Shown here: positions 1 to 8,486 of the stretch, piece after piece
Layout of the letters: each line of letters opens with the position of its first letter
Position numbering within the stretch: position 1 is the first letter of the stretch
The notes under the pieces: model-generated
What the model saw: the letters and a program-made list of their open reading frames with translations, nothing else
What the model was told of the DNA's origin: nothing
The model's database searches: none
Source: DASZFV01 sp035549075
Lineage (GTDB): Bacteria; Myxococcota_A; Polyangia; Fen-1088
DNA length: 64,000 bases
Direction of reading: 5' to 3'
NCBI GenBank assembly: GCA_035549075.1
Contig: DASZRT010000043.1
Location: 1 to 64,000, forward strand
Position numbers and translations under genes: made by a program

Positions 1-343
1 CGCCCGCCGCTTCGAAGGCGTGGCCGCGCGCCGCGAAGGCGTCGGCGACCGCCCGCAGCGTCGCCACGTCGCCGACGGCCGCGGCGAGCTCGTTGGCGCG
101 CGCGGGCAGCCGCGCGTCCAGCGCGAGCCGCACGGCGAGCGCGACGTCGCCGAGCCGCTCGGCGATCGGCAGCGCGTCGCCGAACTTCCACACGCGCTCG
201 AGGAACCCGATGGCCCGCCGCAGGCTCGCGTCGTCGCCGCGCTCGACGCACAGGCGCGCCGCCTCCTCGTAGGCCCCGTGGGCCACGAGGTACTCGATGA
301 CGTCGCCGCCGTTCGGTGATAGAGACATCCGTCTCTTCTCCAT
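1..343 (-). CDS. Hypothetical helical-repeat protein (3' end beyond window)
   Basis: Reading leftwards from the ATG at 343-341 the frame stays open to base 1 (114 codons), so the gene runs off the left edge. The visible part is Ala/Leu/Arg-rich with helix-turn-helix-like periodicity, for example YEEAARLCVERGDD and IAERLGDVALAVRLALDA. This resembles TPR-like or other alpha-helical repeat proteins; no catalytic motif or signal peptide is visible. A second ATG at 328-326 would shorten it by five residues. Its first ATG shares bases 342-343 with the divergent mtnP start, so the two genes have no untranslated space between them if both starts are right. Function unknown. Confidence 0.6.
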   Translation of the reverse strand, partial: MEKRRMSLSPNGGDVIEYLVAHGAYEEAARLCVERGDDASLRRAIGFLERVWKFGDALPIAERLGDVALAVRLALDARLPARANELAAAVGDVATLRAVADAFAARGHAFEAAG

Positions 344-1253
344 GATACTCGGGGTCTTCGGCGGCAGTGGGCTGTACGATCTCGCGGGGCTCGAAGGCCT
401 CCGCGAGCACGCCGTGTCGACGCCGTTCGGCGAACCGTCGGGGCCTGTGGTCGCGGGCCGCCTAGGAGACGTCGAAGCCGAGGTGCTCTTCCTGCCCCGC
501 CACGGCCGCGGCCACCGCCTCCTGCCGTCGGAGATCAATTACCGCGCGAACGTCCACGCGCTCAAACAGCTGGGCGCCGAGCGGGTGCTGTCGATCTCGG
601 CCGTCGGCTCGCTCAAGGCCGGGCTCACGCCGGGCGACGTCGTGCTCGTCGACCAGTTCATCGACAAGACGTACCGCCGCGCGACGACGTTCTTCGGCGA
701 GGGCGTCGCGGGCCACGTCGCGTTCGGGCAGCCGGTGTGCGCCGATCTCGTCGCCGCCGTCGCGGACGCCGCGCTCGCGACGGGCTTCGTCGAGGCGCCG
801 GCCGCCGCGCGCGAGACGGCGGCCCCGCGCGGCTCGGCGCAGCGCCTCCACCGCGGCGGCACCTACGTCTGCATGGAGGGCCCGCAGTTCTCGACGCGCG
901 CCGAGTCGCTCCTACACCGCGCGTGGGGCGCCGACACGATCGGCATGACGGCGGCCACCGAGGCCAAGCTCTGCCGCGAGGCCGAGCTGTGCTTCGCGTC
1001 GCTCGCGCTCGTGACCGACTTCGACTGCTGGCACGATGAAGAAGAGGCCGTCACGGCCGACGCCGTCGTCGCCGTGCTGCTGGCCAACGTCGCGCGCGCG
1101 CGCGACGTCGTGCGCCGCGTGCTTCCGTCGCTTCAAACACCACGCACGTGCGCCTGCGGACAAGCTGCCGCGCACGCCATCATGACCGCCCCCGAGGCCA
1201 TCCCCGCGTCCGCGCGGGAGCGGCTGCGGGGGCTCTTCGGGAGGTACTTGTAG
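342..1253 (+). CDS. mtnP: S-methyl-5'-thioadenosine phosphorylase
   Basis: A 303-residue protein of the MTAP/PNP family. It phosphorolyses 5'-methylthioadenosine, a by-product of polyamine or homoserine-lactone synthesis, to adenine and methylthioribose-1-phosphate in the cytoplasm. The N-terminus ILGVFGGSGLYDL is the family phosphate-binding start. The block MEGPQFSTRAES around residue 180, followed by IGMTAATEAKLCREAE and VTDFDCW, is the usual purine and sugar-binding region. I chose the ATG at 342 because family members begin immediately before the GGSGLYD motif, although no good ribosome site precedes it. The stop is followed directly by the ATG of the PfkB kinase, so the two are probably co-transcribed. 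A purine nucleoside phosphorylase is the alternative, but the substrate-loop motifs favour MTAP. Confidence 0.93.
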   Translation: MILGVFGGSGLYDLAGLEGLREHAVSTPFGEPSGPVVAGRLGDVEAEVLFLPRHGRGHRLLPSEINYRANVHALKQLGAERVLSISAVGSLKAGLTPGDVVLVDQFIDKTYRRATTFFGEGVAGHVAFGQPVCADLVAAVADAALATGFVEAPAAARETAAPRGSAQRLHRGGTYVCMEGPQFSTRAESLLHRAWGADTIGMTAATEAKLCREAELCFASLALVTDFDCWHDEEEAVTADAVVAVLLANVARARDVVRRVLPSLQTPRTCACGQAAAHAIMTAPEAIPASARERLRGLFGRYL

Positions 1254-2207
1254 ATGAGCTCAGCAGCGCAATCGGGTGGCAAGAAGGCGTCGTCGCTCCT
1301 CGTCGTCGGCTCGGTGGGCCTCGACACCGTCGAGACGCGCGTCGGCAAGCGGGCCGAGGTGCTCGGCGGCGCGGCGTCGTACTTCTCGGTCGCGGCGTCG
1401 TTCCTCGCGCCCGTGCGCCTCACCGCCGTCGTCGGCACCGACTTCCCCGAAGAGCACACGAAGCTGCTCGAGTCGCACCACGTCGACCTGGCGGGTCTCG
1501 AGCGCGTCCCCGGCAAGACGTTCCGCTGGTCGGGCGTCTACGCCCCCGACTTCTCGACGCGCACGACGCTCGACACGCAGCTCAACGTCTTCCAGGACTT
1601 TCAGCCGAAGCTGCCCGCGGCGTGGACCAGCTCCGAGTACGTGTTTCTCGCCAACATCGATCCCGTGCTGCAGCTGTCGGTGCTCGAGCAGGCGCAGACG
1701 GCGAAGTTCGTGGCGTGCGACACGATGAACTTCTGGATCGGCGGCCCCAAGCGACCCGACCTGCTGAAGCTCCTCCAGCGCGTCGACATGCTGCTCCTCA
1801 ACGACGAGGAGGCCCGCCAGCTGTCGGGCGAGGCGAACCTGCCGGCGGCCGCGCGCGCGATTCGCAAGATGGGCCCGAGCTCCGTCGTCATCAAGCGCGG
1901 CGACGCGGGCGCGTTGCTGTTCCACGAGGGCGGCGTCTTCGCGGCGCCGGCCTTCCCGATCGAGGACGTCGTCGATCCGACGGGCGCGGGCGACTCGTTC
2001 GGCGGCGGCTTCATGGGCTGGCTCGCGCACGAGGGCGACACGAGCCCCGAGACGATCCGCACGGCCATGATCATGGGCTCGGTCGTCGCGTCGTTCTCGG
2101 TCGAGGACTTCAGCCTCGATCGCTTCAAGCGTCTCGACCTCGGCCAGATCCGCGAGCGCTTCCAGGCCTTCGCCGACCTCGTCCATTTCGAGAAGATCAA
2201 GCTCTAG
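1254..2207 (+). CDS. PfkB-family carbohydrate/nucleoside kinase
   Basis: A 317-residue ribokinase-fold protein that should transfer phosphate from ATP to a sugar or nucleoside-like hydroxyl. An early Gly-Gly (LGGAASYFSVAASF) marks the substrate lid. VVIKRGDAGALL precedes the C-terminal signature DPTGAGDSFGGGFMGW near residue 245, with the anion hole and catalytic Asp. The substrate cannot be read from sequence. Linkage to mtnP with no intergenic base makes a nucleoside or methylthioribose-type sugar attractive, but this is only context. The ATG at 1254 follows the mtnP stop directly, and tsaE begins at the base after this gene's stop, giving a tight three-gene operon. Confidence 0.88.
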   Translation: MSSAAQSGGKKASSLLVVGSVGLDTVETRVGKRAEVLGGAASYFSVAASFLAPVRLTAVVGTDFPEEHTKLLESHHVDLAGLERVPGKTFRWSGVYAPDFSTRTTLDTQLNVFQDFQPKLPAAWTSSEYVFLANIDPVLQLSVLEQAQTAKFVACDTMNFWIGGPKRPDLLKLLQRVDMLLLNDEEARQLSGEANLPAAARAIRKMGPSSVVIKRGDAGALLFHEGGVFAAPAFPIEDVVDPTGAGDSFGGGFMGWLAHEGDTSPETIRTAMIMGSVVASFSVEDFSLDRFKRLDLGQIRERFQAFADLVHFEKIKL

Positions 2208-2674
2208 TGGCGTCGTCCCCGCACGTGGCGCGCGCCGAGACCGCCGAGGCGCTGCAGGCGCTCGGCGAGCGCCTCGGCGGCGCGCTGCAGGTGGGCGACG
2301 TCCTCGCGCTCGTCGGTCCGCTGGGCGCAGGCAAGACGACGTTCGTGCAGGGCGTGGCGCGCGGCGCGGGCGTCGAGCGCGATCGCCACGTCGCGAGCCC
2401 GACCTTCGCGCTCGTCAACGAGCACCCCGGCCGCGTGCGCCTCGTGCACGCCGACCTCTACCGCGTCGAGCGCGTCGCCGAATTGGCCGAGCTCGGCCTC
2501 GACGACGCCTTCGACAGAGCCGCCGTCGCCATCGAGTGGCTCGACCGTTTTCCCGACGCCGCGCCCGCCGACCGCCTCGAGATCACGATCGCGATCGAGG
2601 CCGACGGCGCGCGCACGCTGACGTTCGTCGCTAAGGGCCCCCGCGGCGCCGCGCTCGCGGCGGCCGTGCGGTAG
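2208..2674 (+). CDS. tsaE: tRNA threonylcarbamoyladenosine biosynthesis ATPase TsaE
   Basis: A 155-residue P-loop protein of the TsaE/YjeE family. It powers the TsaBD complex that makes t6A37 in ANN-decoding tRNAs. Walker A is LGAGKTTFVQG near residue 38, followed by the family marks SPTFALVNEH and HADLYR. The start is the GTG at 2208, immediately after the kinase stop. Starting upstream would read through unrelated sequence. The last 44 bases overlap the 3' end of the convergent hypothetical gene at 2631-3128. Length is typical of the family. Confidence 0.92.
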
Positions 2675-3128
2675 CGACGGGCGCCTCGTCGATCGCGCCG
2701 GCTTCGACATTCTCTTCGACCTTTTCGGCGAGCCCGCGCGCGAGCGAACGCGGCGGCACGCGATGAGTCTGCGCGGCGCCGCCCGTCGAGATGCGGCGCG
2801 CGCGCAGGGTGGGGTGCGTGCGGCCACGTTGGACGTCGCCCTCGATCTCGACGCTGTCGCCCGGGCTGATCCACGCCGCCTCGGTGCGCGCGCCGTCGCG
2901 TGCGTCACGCCAGCGCACGCCGAGCACGAGCAACGCCTCGAACGGATCGACGACGTAGACGTCGCCGTCGCTCGTCTCGATCTCGAACGGGACGCCGCTG
3001 CCCGTCGTGCGCGGGAACGCGCGCGCCGACGACCACGAGCTCTCGACGACGCAGGGGACGTCGATCCCTTCGAGGTCGTCGTGCTTCAGTCGGACGGTCG
3101 CGCGCACGCGGCCGTTGACGGTGATCAT
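2631..3128 (-). CDS. Hypothetical protein, GIDE-like beta domain
   Basis: A 165-residue cytoplasmic protein starting MITVNGRVRATVRL at the ATG 3128-3126. Upstream methionines in frame would overlap the divergent apbE promoter region. Residues 40-115 alternate short beta strands (PFEIETSDGDVYVVDPFEALLV, shown here in part, then ISPGDSVEIEGDV). This pattern resembles the GIDE domain of eukaryotic E3-ligase-like proteins, where a small barrel ends in a PGD-x-V-x-I-x-G motif. The C-terminus is low-complexity Ala/Arg. It converges on tsaE with a 44-bp overlap. The domain suggestion is by eye only, and no enzymatic residues are evident. Confidence 0.6.
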   Translation of the reverse strand: MITVNGRVRATVRLKHDDLEGIDVPCVVESSWSSARAFPRTTGSGVPFEIETSDGDVYVVDPFEALLVLGVRWRDARDGARTEAAWISPGDSVEIEGDVQRGRTHPTLRARRISTGGAAQTHRVPPRSLARGLAEKVEENVEAGAIDEAPVATARPPRARRRGGP

Positions 3129-3178
3129 CGCGGCGAGTCTAACACCGGCCCGCGGATACGATATGTTCGGCGCCACTC

Positions 3179-4219
3179 ATGGCAGCCGTCACGATCGCCG
3201 TCTCCGTCGCGAGCCGCGCCTTGGCCGCGCTGTTCGCGCTCGACGCCGCGCCGCACGCCGTCTCGCGCTCTTACGAGGCCATGGGCACCGAGGCGACGTT
3301 CACGATCTGGACCGCCGACGACGCCGGCGCCGAGCGCGCGTTCGCCGACGCGCGCCGCGAGCTCGATCGCCTCGAGCGCCTGCTGACCGACTGGGAGCGC
3401 CCCGATCGCGAGCCCGGCGACATCATCCGCATCAACCGCGCCGCCGGCAAAGCGGCCGTCAAAGTCGGCGACGAGACGATCGAGGTCATCGACAAGTCGC
3501 TCGAGATGTCGAAGCGCTCGCAGGGGGTGTTCGACATCACCTTCTCGGCGATGCACGGCCTGTGGAAGTTCGACGAGGACCTCGACCCCAAGCTGCCGCC
3601 GCCCGAGGAGATCGCGCGCCGCAAGAAGCTCATCAACTGGCGCGACGTCGTCGTCGATCACCGCGCGCACACGGTGAAGCTGCGGCGCGCCGGCATGCGC
3701 ATGAGCCTCGGCGGCATCGCCAAGGGCTACGCCGTCGACCGCTGCGCCGCCGTGCTGCGCGCCGACGGCTTCCGCGACTTCATGGTGCAAGCGGGCGGCG
3801 ATCTCTTCGTCTCGGGCTCGAAGGGAAGCGTCCCTTGGATGGTGGGCGTGCGCGACCCGCGCGGCGGCCCGCGCGACATCATCGCGCGCATGGCCATCGA
3901 GGACCACGCGTTCTCGACGGCCGGCGACTACGAGCGCTCGTTCATCATCGCCGGCCGCCGCTACCACCACATCATCGACCCGCGCACGGGCTATCCCGCG
4001 ACGGCGTCGCGCGAGGTGACGATCTTCGCGCCCAACGCGTTCCTCGCCGATGCGCTCGACGATGCCGTGTTCATCCTGGGCCCGAAGGAGGGCCTGGCGC
4101 TCGTCGAGAGCTATCCCGATTGCGCGGCGCTCATCGTCGACGCAAAGAACCAAGTGTGGGTGTCGAAGTCGCTCGAGGGCAAGCTGCAACGAACGGCGGC
4201 GCCCACGGACGGGATCTAG
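3179..4219 (+). CDS. apbE: FAD:protein FMN transferase
   Basis: A 346-residue ApbE-family flavin transferase, which attaches FMN covalently to a Thr/Ser of target proteins outside the cytoplasm using FAD and Mg2+. A hydrophobic N-terminus precedes the family start YEAMGTEATFTIW. The motifs MSLGGIAKGYAVDR near residue 178, QAGGDLF and HHIIDPRTGYPA near residue 263 line the FAD and Mg sites. The stop TAG at 4217-4219 is part of the AGGAGA ribosome site of thiO seven bases downstream, so the two are co-expressed. No Nqr/Rnf target is in the window, so the flavinylated partner is unknown. Confidence 0.93.
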   Translation: MAAVTIAVSVASRALAALFALDAAPHAVSRSYEAMGTEATFTIWTADDAGAERAFADARRELDRLERLLTDWERPDREPGDIIRINRAAGKAAVKVGDETIEVIDKSLEMSKRSQGVFDITFSAMHGLWKFDEDLDPKLPPPEEIARRKKLINWRDVVVDHRAHTVKLRRAGMRMSLGGIAKGYAVDRCAAVLRADGFRDFMVQAGGDLFVSGSKGSVPWMVGVRDPRGGPRDIIARMAIEDHAFSTAGDYERSFIIAGRRYHHIIDPRTGYPATASREVTIFAPNAFLADALDDAVFILGPKEGLALVESYPDCAALIVDAKNQVWVSKSLEGKLQRTAAPTDGI

Positions 4220-4226
4220 GAGAACC

Positions 4227-5333
4227 ATGAGCAACGACGTCGTCGTCATCGGGGGTGGGGTCATGGGCTGCGCAGTCGCGCTGCGGCTCGCGTTGCGCGG
4301 CATCGGCGTCACCGTCATCGAGCGCGGCATTCCCGGCGCCGAGGCGTCGAGCGCCGCCGCCGGCATCCTCGGCCCGCAGATGGAGGCCGAGGCCGCGGGC
4401 CCGCTGCTCGACCTCGGCTTGCGCAGCCGCGCGCTCTACCCCGCGCTCGCCGCCGAGCTGCGCGACGCGACCGGCATCGACATCGGCTACGTGAAGTCGG
4501 GCGTGCTCGCCGTCGCCCTCGACGGCGCCGGCGCCGCCGAGCTCACCGCGCGTCGCGCCTGGCAGACCGCGCGCGGCCTGCGCGTCGAGTCGTTGTCGGC
4601 CGAGCAGGTGCACGTCGTCGAGCCCGCCCTCGGCCCCGACGTGCGCGCCGCCCTCCGCTTCCCCGACGATGGCCAGGTCAGCGCGCGCGAGCTCGCCCGC
4701 GCGTTCTCGCAAGCCGCCGCGCTCGCCGGCGCGCGCTTTCTGCAAGGCCGCTACGTCCGCCGCGTCGTCGTCGAGCGCGGCGTCGCGACCGGCGTCGAGC
4801 TCGACGGCGAGGCCATCCAAGCGGGCGCCGTCGTCGTCGCCGCCGGCAGCTGGTCCGGCCTCGTCGAAGGCACCGGCCTGTCGTCCCAGGTCATCCGGCC
4901 CGCGCGCGGCCAGCTGGTCTCGATCGAGACGCGCCCGCCGATCTTCCGCCACGTCGTGAGCGTCCACGGCCGCGGCTACCTCGTCCCGCGCCCCGACGGC
5001 ACCGTCATCGCCGGCAGCACCGTCGAGATGGCCGGCTTCCGCAAAGAGGTCACCGTCGGCGGCCTCGCCCAGATCCTGACGCTCGCGAGAACCCTCGTCC
5101 CCGCGCTCGCCGACGCCCCCGTGACCGCGAGCTGGTCCAACTTCCGCCCCTACACCGAAGACCACCTCCCGCTCTTGGGCCTCACCCCCGTCCACGGCCT
5201 CGTCCTCGCCACCGGCCACTACCGCAACGGCATCCTGCTCGCGCCCGTGACCGCCGAAGCGATCGCGGCGCTCGTCGAAACCGGCGCGAGCCCGATCGAC
5301 CTCGCGCCGTTCTCGGTGACGCGGTTCGGGTAG
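4227..5333 (+). CDS. thiO: Glycine oxidase ThiO (FAD-dependent amino-acid oxidase)
   Basis: A 368-residue DAO-family flavoenzyme. ThiO oxidises glycine to the iminoacetate used in thiazole synthesis for thiamine. The N-terminal Rossmann dinucleotide motif VVVIGGGVMGCAVALRLALRG (first 20 residues shown by its GxGxxG core) is followed by the GAEASSAAAGILGPQ segment typical of ThiO. Near the C-terminus, WSNFRPYTEDHLPLLG and ATGHYRNGILLAPVTAE are the second FAD-contact blocks. The ATG at 4227 has AGGAGA 4 bases upstream. No other thi genes are nearby, so a more general D-amino-acid or sarcosine oxidase cannot be excluded. Its 3' 650 bp recur as a dead copy at 7278-7923. Confidence 0.88.
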   Translation: MSNDVVVIGGGVMGCAVALRLALRGIGVTVIERGIPGAEASSAAAGILGPQMEAEAAGPLLDLGLRSRALYPALAAELRDATGIDIGYVKSGVLAVALDGAGAAELTARRAWQTARGLRVESLSAEQVHVVEPALGPDVRAALRFPDDGQVSARELARAFSQAAALAGARFLQGRYVRRVVVERGVATGVELDGEAIQAGAVVVAAGSWSGLVEGTGLSSQVIRPARGQLVSIETRPPIFRHVVSVHGRGYLVPRPDGTVIAGSTVEMAGFRKEVTVGGLAQILTLARTLVPALADAPVTASWSNFRPYTEDHLPLLGLTPVHGLVLATGHYRNGILLAPVTAEAIAALVETGASPIDLAPFSVTRFG

Positions 5334-5340
5334 GGCGGCA

Positions 5341-5919
5341 TCAACGAATGAGCCCGAGCGAGAGGGATAGGCCGGCCTGCTGCCAGTAGAAGTAGTCGCT
5401 CGAAAATCGGGTAACAGAATAATGAGCGCCGACCGTCGCGACGGCTCTCCGCGCGACCAGGAGCCGCCACCCGAGCTCCAGGGTGGCCCCGGCGCCCATC
5501 GCCGTGTGCGTCACCTCGTTTTCAATCGAGAGGCGCCGCGCGGTGCCTCCGACGTCGACGGCAGCGACGATGTGACGCACCCACGTACGTTCGAGGCCGA
5601 GGCGCGCGCTCCAGAGGGAGAGCGACGCGCCTGGTCCGACGTCGGTCGCCGGCTCGGCCTCCAAAGCGACGTGTCCACCCCACGGTGACCCCTCGCGCCG
5701 GGCGGTCGCGGCGAGCTCCGCCCCGGCCGTCCAACGGGCGATCGCCCGCGCATCTCCGAGGATGACGTCGGTCACGACTCCGACGGAGGGCTCGGCCTGC
5801 CAACGCGCACCGGCCGCCGCGGTCGGCTCCGCGGACACCTCGCGCGCGACCGACACCAGGGAGACGACGGCCGTGGCCAGAGAAAGGGAAACGGTTTGCC
5901 AGCGCGCCGCGCCCTTCAT
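5341..5919 (-). CDS. Predicted outer-membrane beta-barrel protein, copy 1
   Basis: A 192-residue secreted protein. A hydrophobic signal region ends near VAREVSA|EP. The rest is alternating hydrophobic/polar strands (ARLGLERTWVRHIVAAVDVGG, ATLELGWRLLVARRA) ending in QQAGLSLSLGLIR, which fits a small 8-strand barrel. The ATG (5919-5917) overlaps the TGA of the upstream peptidase-like gene by ATGA, so translation is coupled and the two products probably work together. A close paralogue lies at 7926-8486 within a tandem duplication. The gene converges on thiO with a 7-bp gap. No family can be named. Confidence 0.75.
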   Translation of the reverse strand: MKGAARWQTVSLSLATAVVSLVSVAREVSAEPTAAAGARWQAEPSVGVVTDVILGDARAIARWTAGAELAATARREGSPWGGHVALEAEPATDVGPGASLSLWSARLGLERTWVRHIVAAVDVGGTARRLSIENEVTHTAMGAGATLELGWRLLVARRAVATVGAHYSVTRFSSDYFYWQQAGLSLSLGLIR

Positions 5920-7244
5920 GGGGTCGCCCTCAGGCGAATGCCCACGCTCGTGTCCTGCGCAGAAACACCGGAGCCCAAAGCCTGAGCTCCGATCGACACC
6001 ATCACGATGCCCGACGCGGGCGGGGTGACGACATAGTTGTCCGACGTCACTGCGGACAGAAGATCGACGCATTCGACGGCCGGTCCCGCGAGGGTGGGGC
6101 AGGCTGGGCACACGCGGTAGACCGTTTCTTCGTTCAGCATGTCGATCGTTCGCGGCCCGTCGATCCGCAGCGCCATCCAGGTTTGTCCCCTCGCGACGTC
6201 CGACGTGGCCCACGCCGTGACGTCACCGCCGCGGGCGTCAATGGGATCGGCCGCGGCCGCCTCGCACGACCAGACGGACTGCGCGGTCTGCTTCTGACCG
6301 ACGGACAGCGTCCCTGATTCCCCGGTGACGCCGTATCGCCCCGGCCCGACGTGAGCCACCGTCAAAGACCCGCGCGACGACTGCGGCAGGTTCGGTAGGT
6401 CCGGGCCGTCGATCAGCGCGTTGTTGCACGCGGACGGGAACACGAACTGCCCGCCGCCGCTGGTAAGCAGCAGGCGGGACTCCTGCGGCACATCGACGGT
6501 GCGGTAGTCTTGCTCGCCGACGAACGATGATGGCGAGCCGTCCAGTGGGAGCGACGGGGCCGCGCAAGGGCACGACGAGCCTGCGAAGCGCGAGCCCTTA
6601 AGTTCGATGGCCACGTCGGGGAGCCGACGCCCCCAATACCGTTCGAACTGCAGGGCGAAGATCGCCGGGTCGCTGGTGGTCAGCGATTCGCCGTAAAAGT
6701 GAACGAACCGCGCCGTGCCGCCCGTGGCCAGCATCCACGACACGAGCTCCTGTCCGAATCCGTAGTCCGGTCCCTCGACAGCGGCCGGCCATTCGTTGGG
6801 CGAGACACCGAATGCGATCTCCGGCGCGATACAGGCGGCGTGCTCGGCGAGTCCCTCGCTGACGACCCGCGCGGGTTCACCAGCGTCCGCGAACAAGCCG
6901 TGGACCAGCTCGTGCTCGAAGAAGGGAATGTACGCGTACACCGAGCGCCCGAGCGTGCAAGCGCCAGCGCTCGGGCACGGCGAGCTCGCCATGAAATCGT
7001 CATGATCGCGGAACAGGTAATAGTCGATGACGCCCGACTCGATTCCATAGAAGTCGTCGATCTCCGTTCGATGACGTTCGAGCCGGTCCATGATCCCGGG
7101 GTCGAGTACCACGTCTGCGCGAGCGTGGTAACGGAAGTGCGCAGACGTCAGCTCCTGGCCATCGGGCAAGCCGGAGCAACCACCTCCCAGAATGACTGCC
7201 AAGATGACGGATCGCGCTCCGGGGAAACGGGCACCTCGGTTCAT
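5916..7244 (-). CDS. Putative HExxH zinc metallopeptidase lipoprotein, copy 1
   Basis: A 442-residue exported protein. The first 23 residues form a signal ending at Cys23 (ILGGGC); the lipobox is poor but the paralogue has a clean one. HELVH at residues 111-115, followed by EGLAE with Glu130 and Glu134, is the arrangement of a gluzincin active site (HExxH plus a downstream Glu). Many Cys pairs and a beta-rich C-terminal half (residues 250-440) suggest disulphide-linked Ig/PPC-like domains. The gene is translationally coupled by ATGA to the barrel gene downstream. Start chosen at ATG 7244-7242, just before the signal. Peptidase activity is inferred from the motif only. Its counterpart at 8483-9823 shows the same motif. 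Confidence 0.75.
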   Translation of the reverse strand: MNRGARFPGARSVILAVILGGGCSGLPDGQELTSAHFRYHARADVVLDPGIMDRLERHRTEIDDFYGIESGVIDYYLFRDHDDFMASSPCPSAGACTLGRSVYAYIPFFEHELVHGLFADAGEPARVVSEGLAEHAACIAPEIAFGVSPNEWPAAVEGPDYGFGQELVSWMLATGGTARFVHFYGESLTTSDPAIFALQFERYWGRRLPDVAIELKGSRFAGSSCPCAAPSLPLDGSPSSFVGEQDYRTVDVPQESRLLLTSGGGQFVFPSACNNALIDGPDLPNLPQSSRGSLTVAHVGPGRYGVTGESGTLSVGQKQTAQSVWSCEAAAADPIDARGGDVTAWATSDVARGQTWMALRIDGPRTIDMLNEETVYRVCPACPTLAGPAVECVDLLSAVTSDNYVVTPPASGIVMVSIGAQALGSGVSAQDTSVGIRLRATP

Positions 7245-7277
7245 TTCCGCCGGGTGCAATATACTCAAAGCGCGCAC

Positions 7278-7923
7278 GAGCTCGCCCGCGCGTTCTCGCA
7301 AGCCGCCGCGCTCGCCGGCGCGCGCTTTCTGCAAGGCCGCTACGTCCGCCGCGTCGTCGTCGAGCGCGGCGTCGCGACCGGCGTCGAGCTCGACGGCGAG
7401 GTCGTCCAAGCGGGCGCCGTCGTCGTCGCCGCCGGCAGCTGGTCGGGCCTCGTCGAAGGCGCCGGCCTGTCGTCGCACGTCATCCGCCCCGCGCGCGGTC
7501 AGCTGGTCTCGATCGAGACGCGCCCACCGATCTTCCGCCACGTCGTGAGCGTCCACGGCCGCGGCTACCTCGTCCCGCGCCCCGACGGCACCGTCATCGC
7601 CGGCAGCACCGTCGAGATGGCCGGCTTCCGCAAAGAGGTCACCGTCGGCGGCCTCGCCCAAATCCTGACCCTCGCGCGCGCCCTCGTCCCCCGCGCTCGC
7701 CGAAGCCCCCGTGACGTCGAGCTGGTCGAACTTCCGCCCCTACACCGAAGACCATCTCCCCGTCCTCGGCCTCACCCCCGTGCGCGGCCTCGTCCTCGCG
7801 ACCGGCCATTACCGTAACGGCATCCTGCTCGCGCCCGTCACCGCGGAAGCGACCGCGGCGCTCGTCGAAACCGGCGCGAGCCCGATCGACCTCGCGCCGT
7901 TCTCGGTCACGCGTTTCGGGTGA
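7278..7923 (+). pseudogene. 3' fragment of thiO, frameshifted
   Basis: This stretch repeats the last ~650 bases of thiO (4687-5333) at very high identity, beginning inside the gene at GAGCTCGCCCGCGCG. It has no N-terminal FAD-binding half and no start of its own. It is also broken: the run of four C near 5099-5102 in the intact gene has become five C at 7688-7692, shifting the frame, and the ending resumes in another frame at about 7711. It terminates with TGA where thiO has TAG. It marks the boundary of the tandem duplication that produced the second peptidase/barrel pair and is not expected to encode a product. Confidence 0.93.
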
Positions 7924-7925
7924 CG

Positions 7926-8486
7926 TCAGCGCGTGAGCGCGACTGAGAGAAGCGCGCCCGCGCGCTTCCAGAAGAAGAAGTCGCTCACGAACCAGGTCTC
8001 GGCATAGCGCACGCCCACCGTCGCGACGCACCTGCGCGCGACCACGAACCGCCAGCCGAGCTCCACGCTCGCCTCGATGCCAATCGCCGTGTGCGTGAGC
8101 TCGTCCGAGATCGAGAGCCGCCTCGCGGCGCCGCCGGCGTCGACGGCGCCGACGAGGTGGCTCCCCCACGCGCGCTCGACGCCGAGGCGCGCGCTCGCGA
8201 GGGCGAGCGAAGCGCCCGGACCGACGTCGGTCACCGGCTCGATGTCGAGACGAAGGCGCAGGCCCCAAGGTGATCCCTCGCGCCGTGCCGTCGCGCCGAG
8301 CTGGGCGCCGGCCGCCCATTGCGTGAGCGCTCCCGCGTTTCCGAAGACGGCATCGGCCAGAGCCCCAGCGGACGGCTCGACCCGCCAGCCCGCGCCGGTC
8401 GCCGTGGGCAACTCTGCCGACGCAGCTCTTGTCGCCAGCCCTGCGAAGATGAGAGTCGTCGCCAGTGTAATGCACACCGCGCTCAC
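7926..8486 (-). CDS. Predicted outer-membrane beta-barrel protein, copy 2
   Basis: A 186-residue paralogue of the protein at 5341-5919. It shares GATARREGSPWG, DVGPGASLALASARLGVERAW and the ending strand near WKRAGALLSVALTR. A signal peptide ends at ATRAASA. No ATG lies near the signal; I use the GTG at 8486-8484, which overlaps the TGA of the upstream peptidase-like gene as GTGA. The same coupled architecture as copy 1, where the start is ATG, supports this choice. It converges on the dead thiO fragment with a 2-base gap. Function unknown. Confidence 0.72.
   Translation of the reverse strand: MSAVCITLATTLIFAGLATRAASAELPTATGAGWRVEPSAGALADAVFGNAGALTQWAAGAQLGATARREGSPWGLRLRLDIEPVTDVGPGASLALASARLGVERAWGSHLVGAVDAGGAARRLSISDELTHTAIGIEASVELGWRFVVARRCVATVGVRYAETWFVSDFFFWKRAGALLSVALTR

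Noticed and set aside
7278..7923. Second functional thiO gene
   Set aside because: It lacks the N-terminal FAD-binding half and has a C4-to-C5 frameshift, so it cannot encode an active oxidase.
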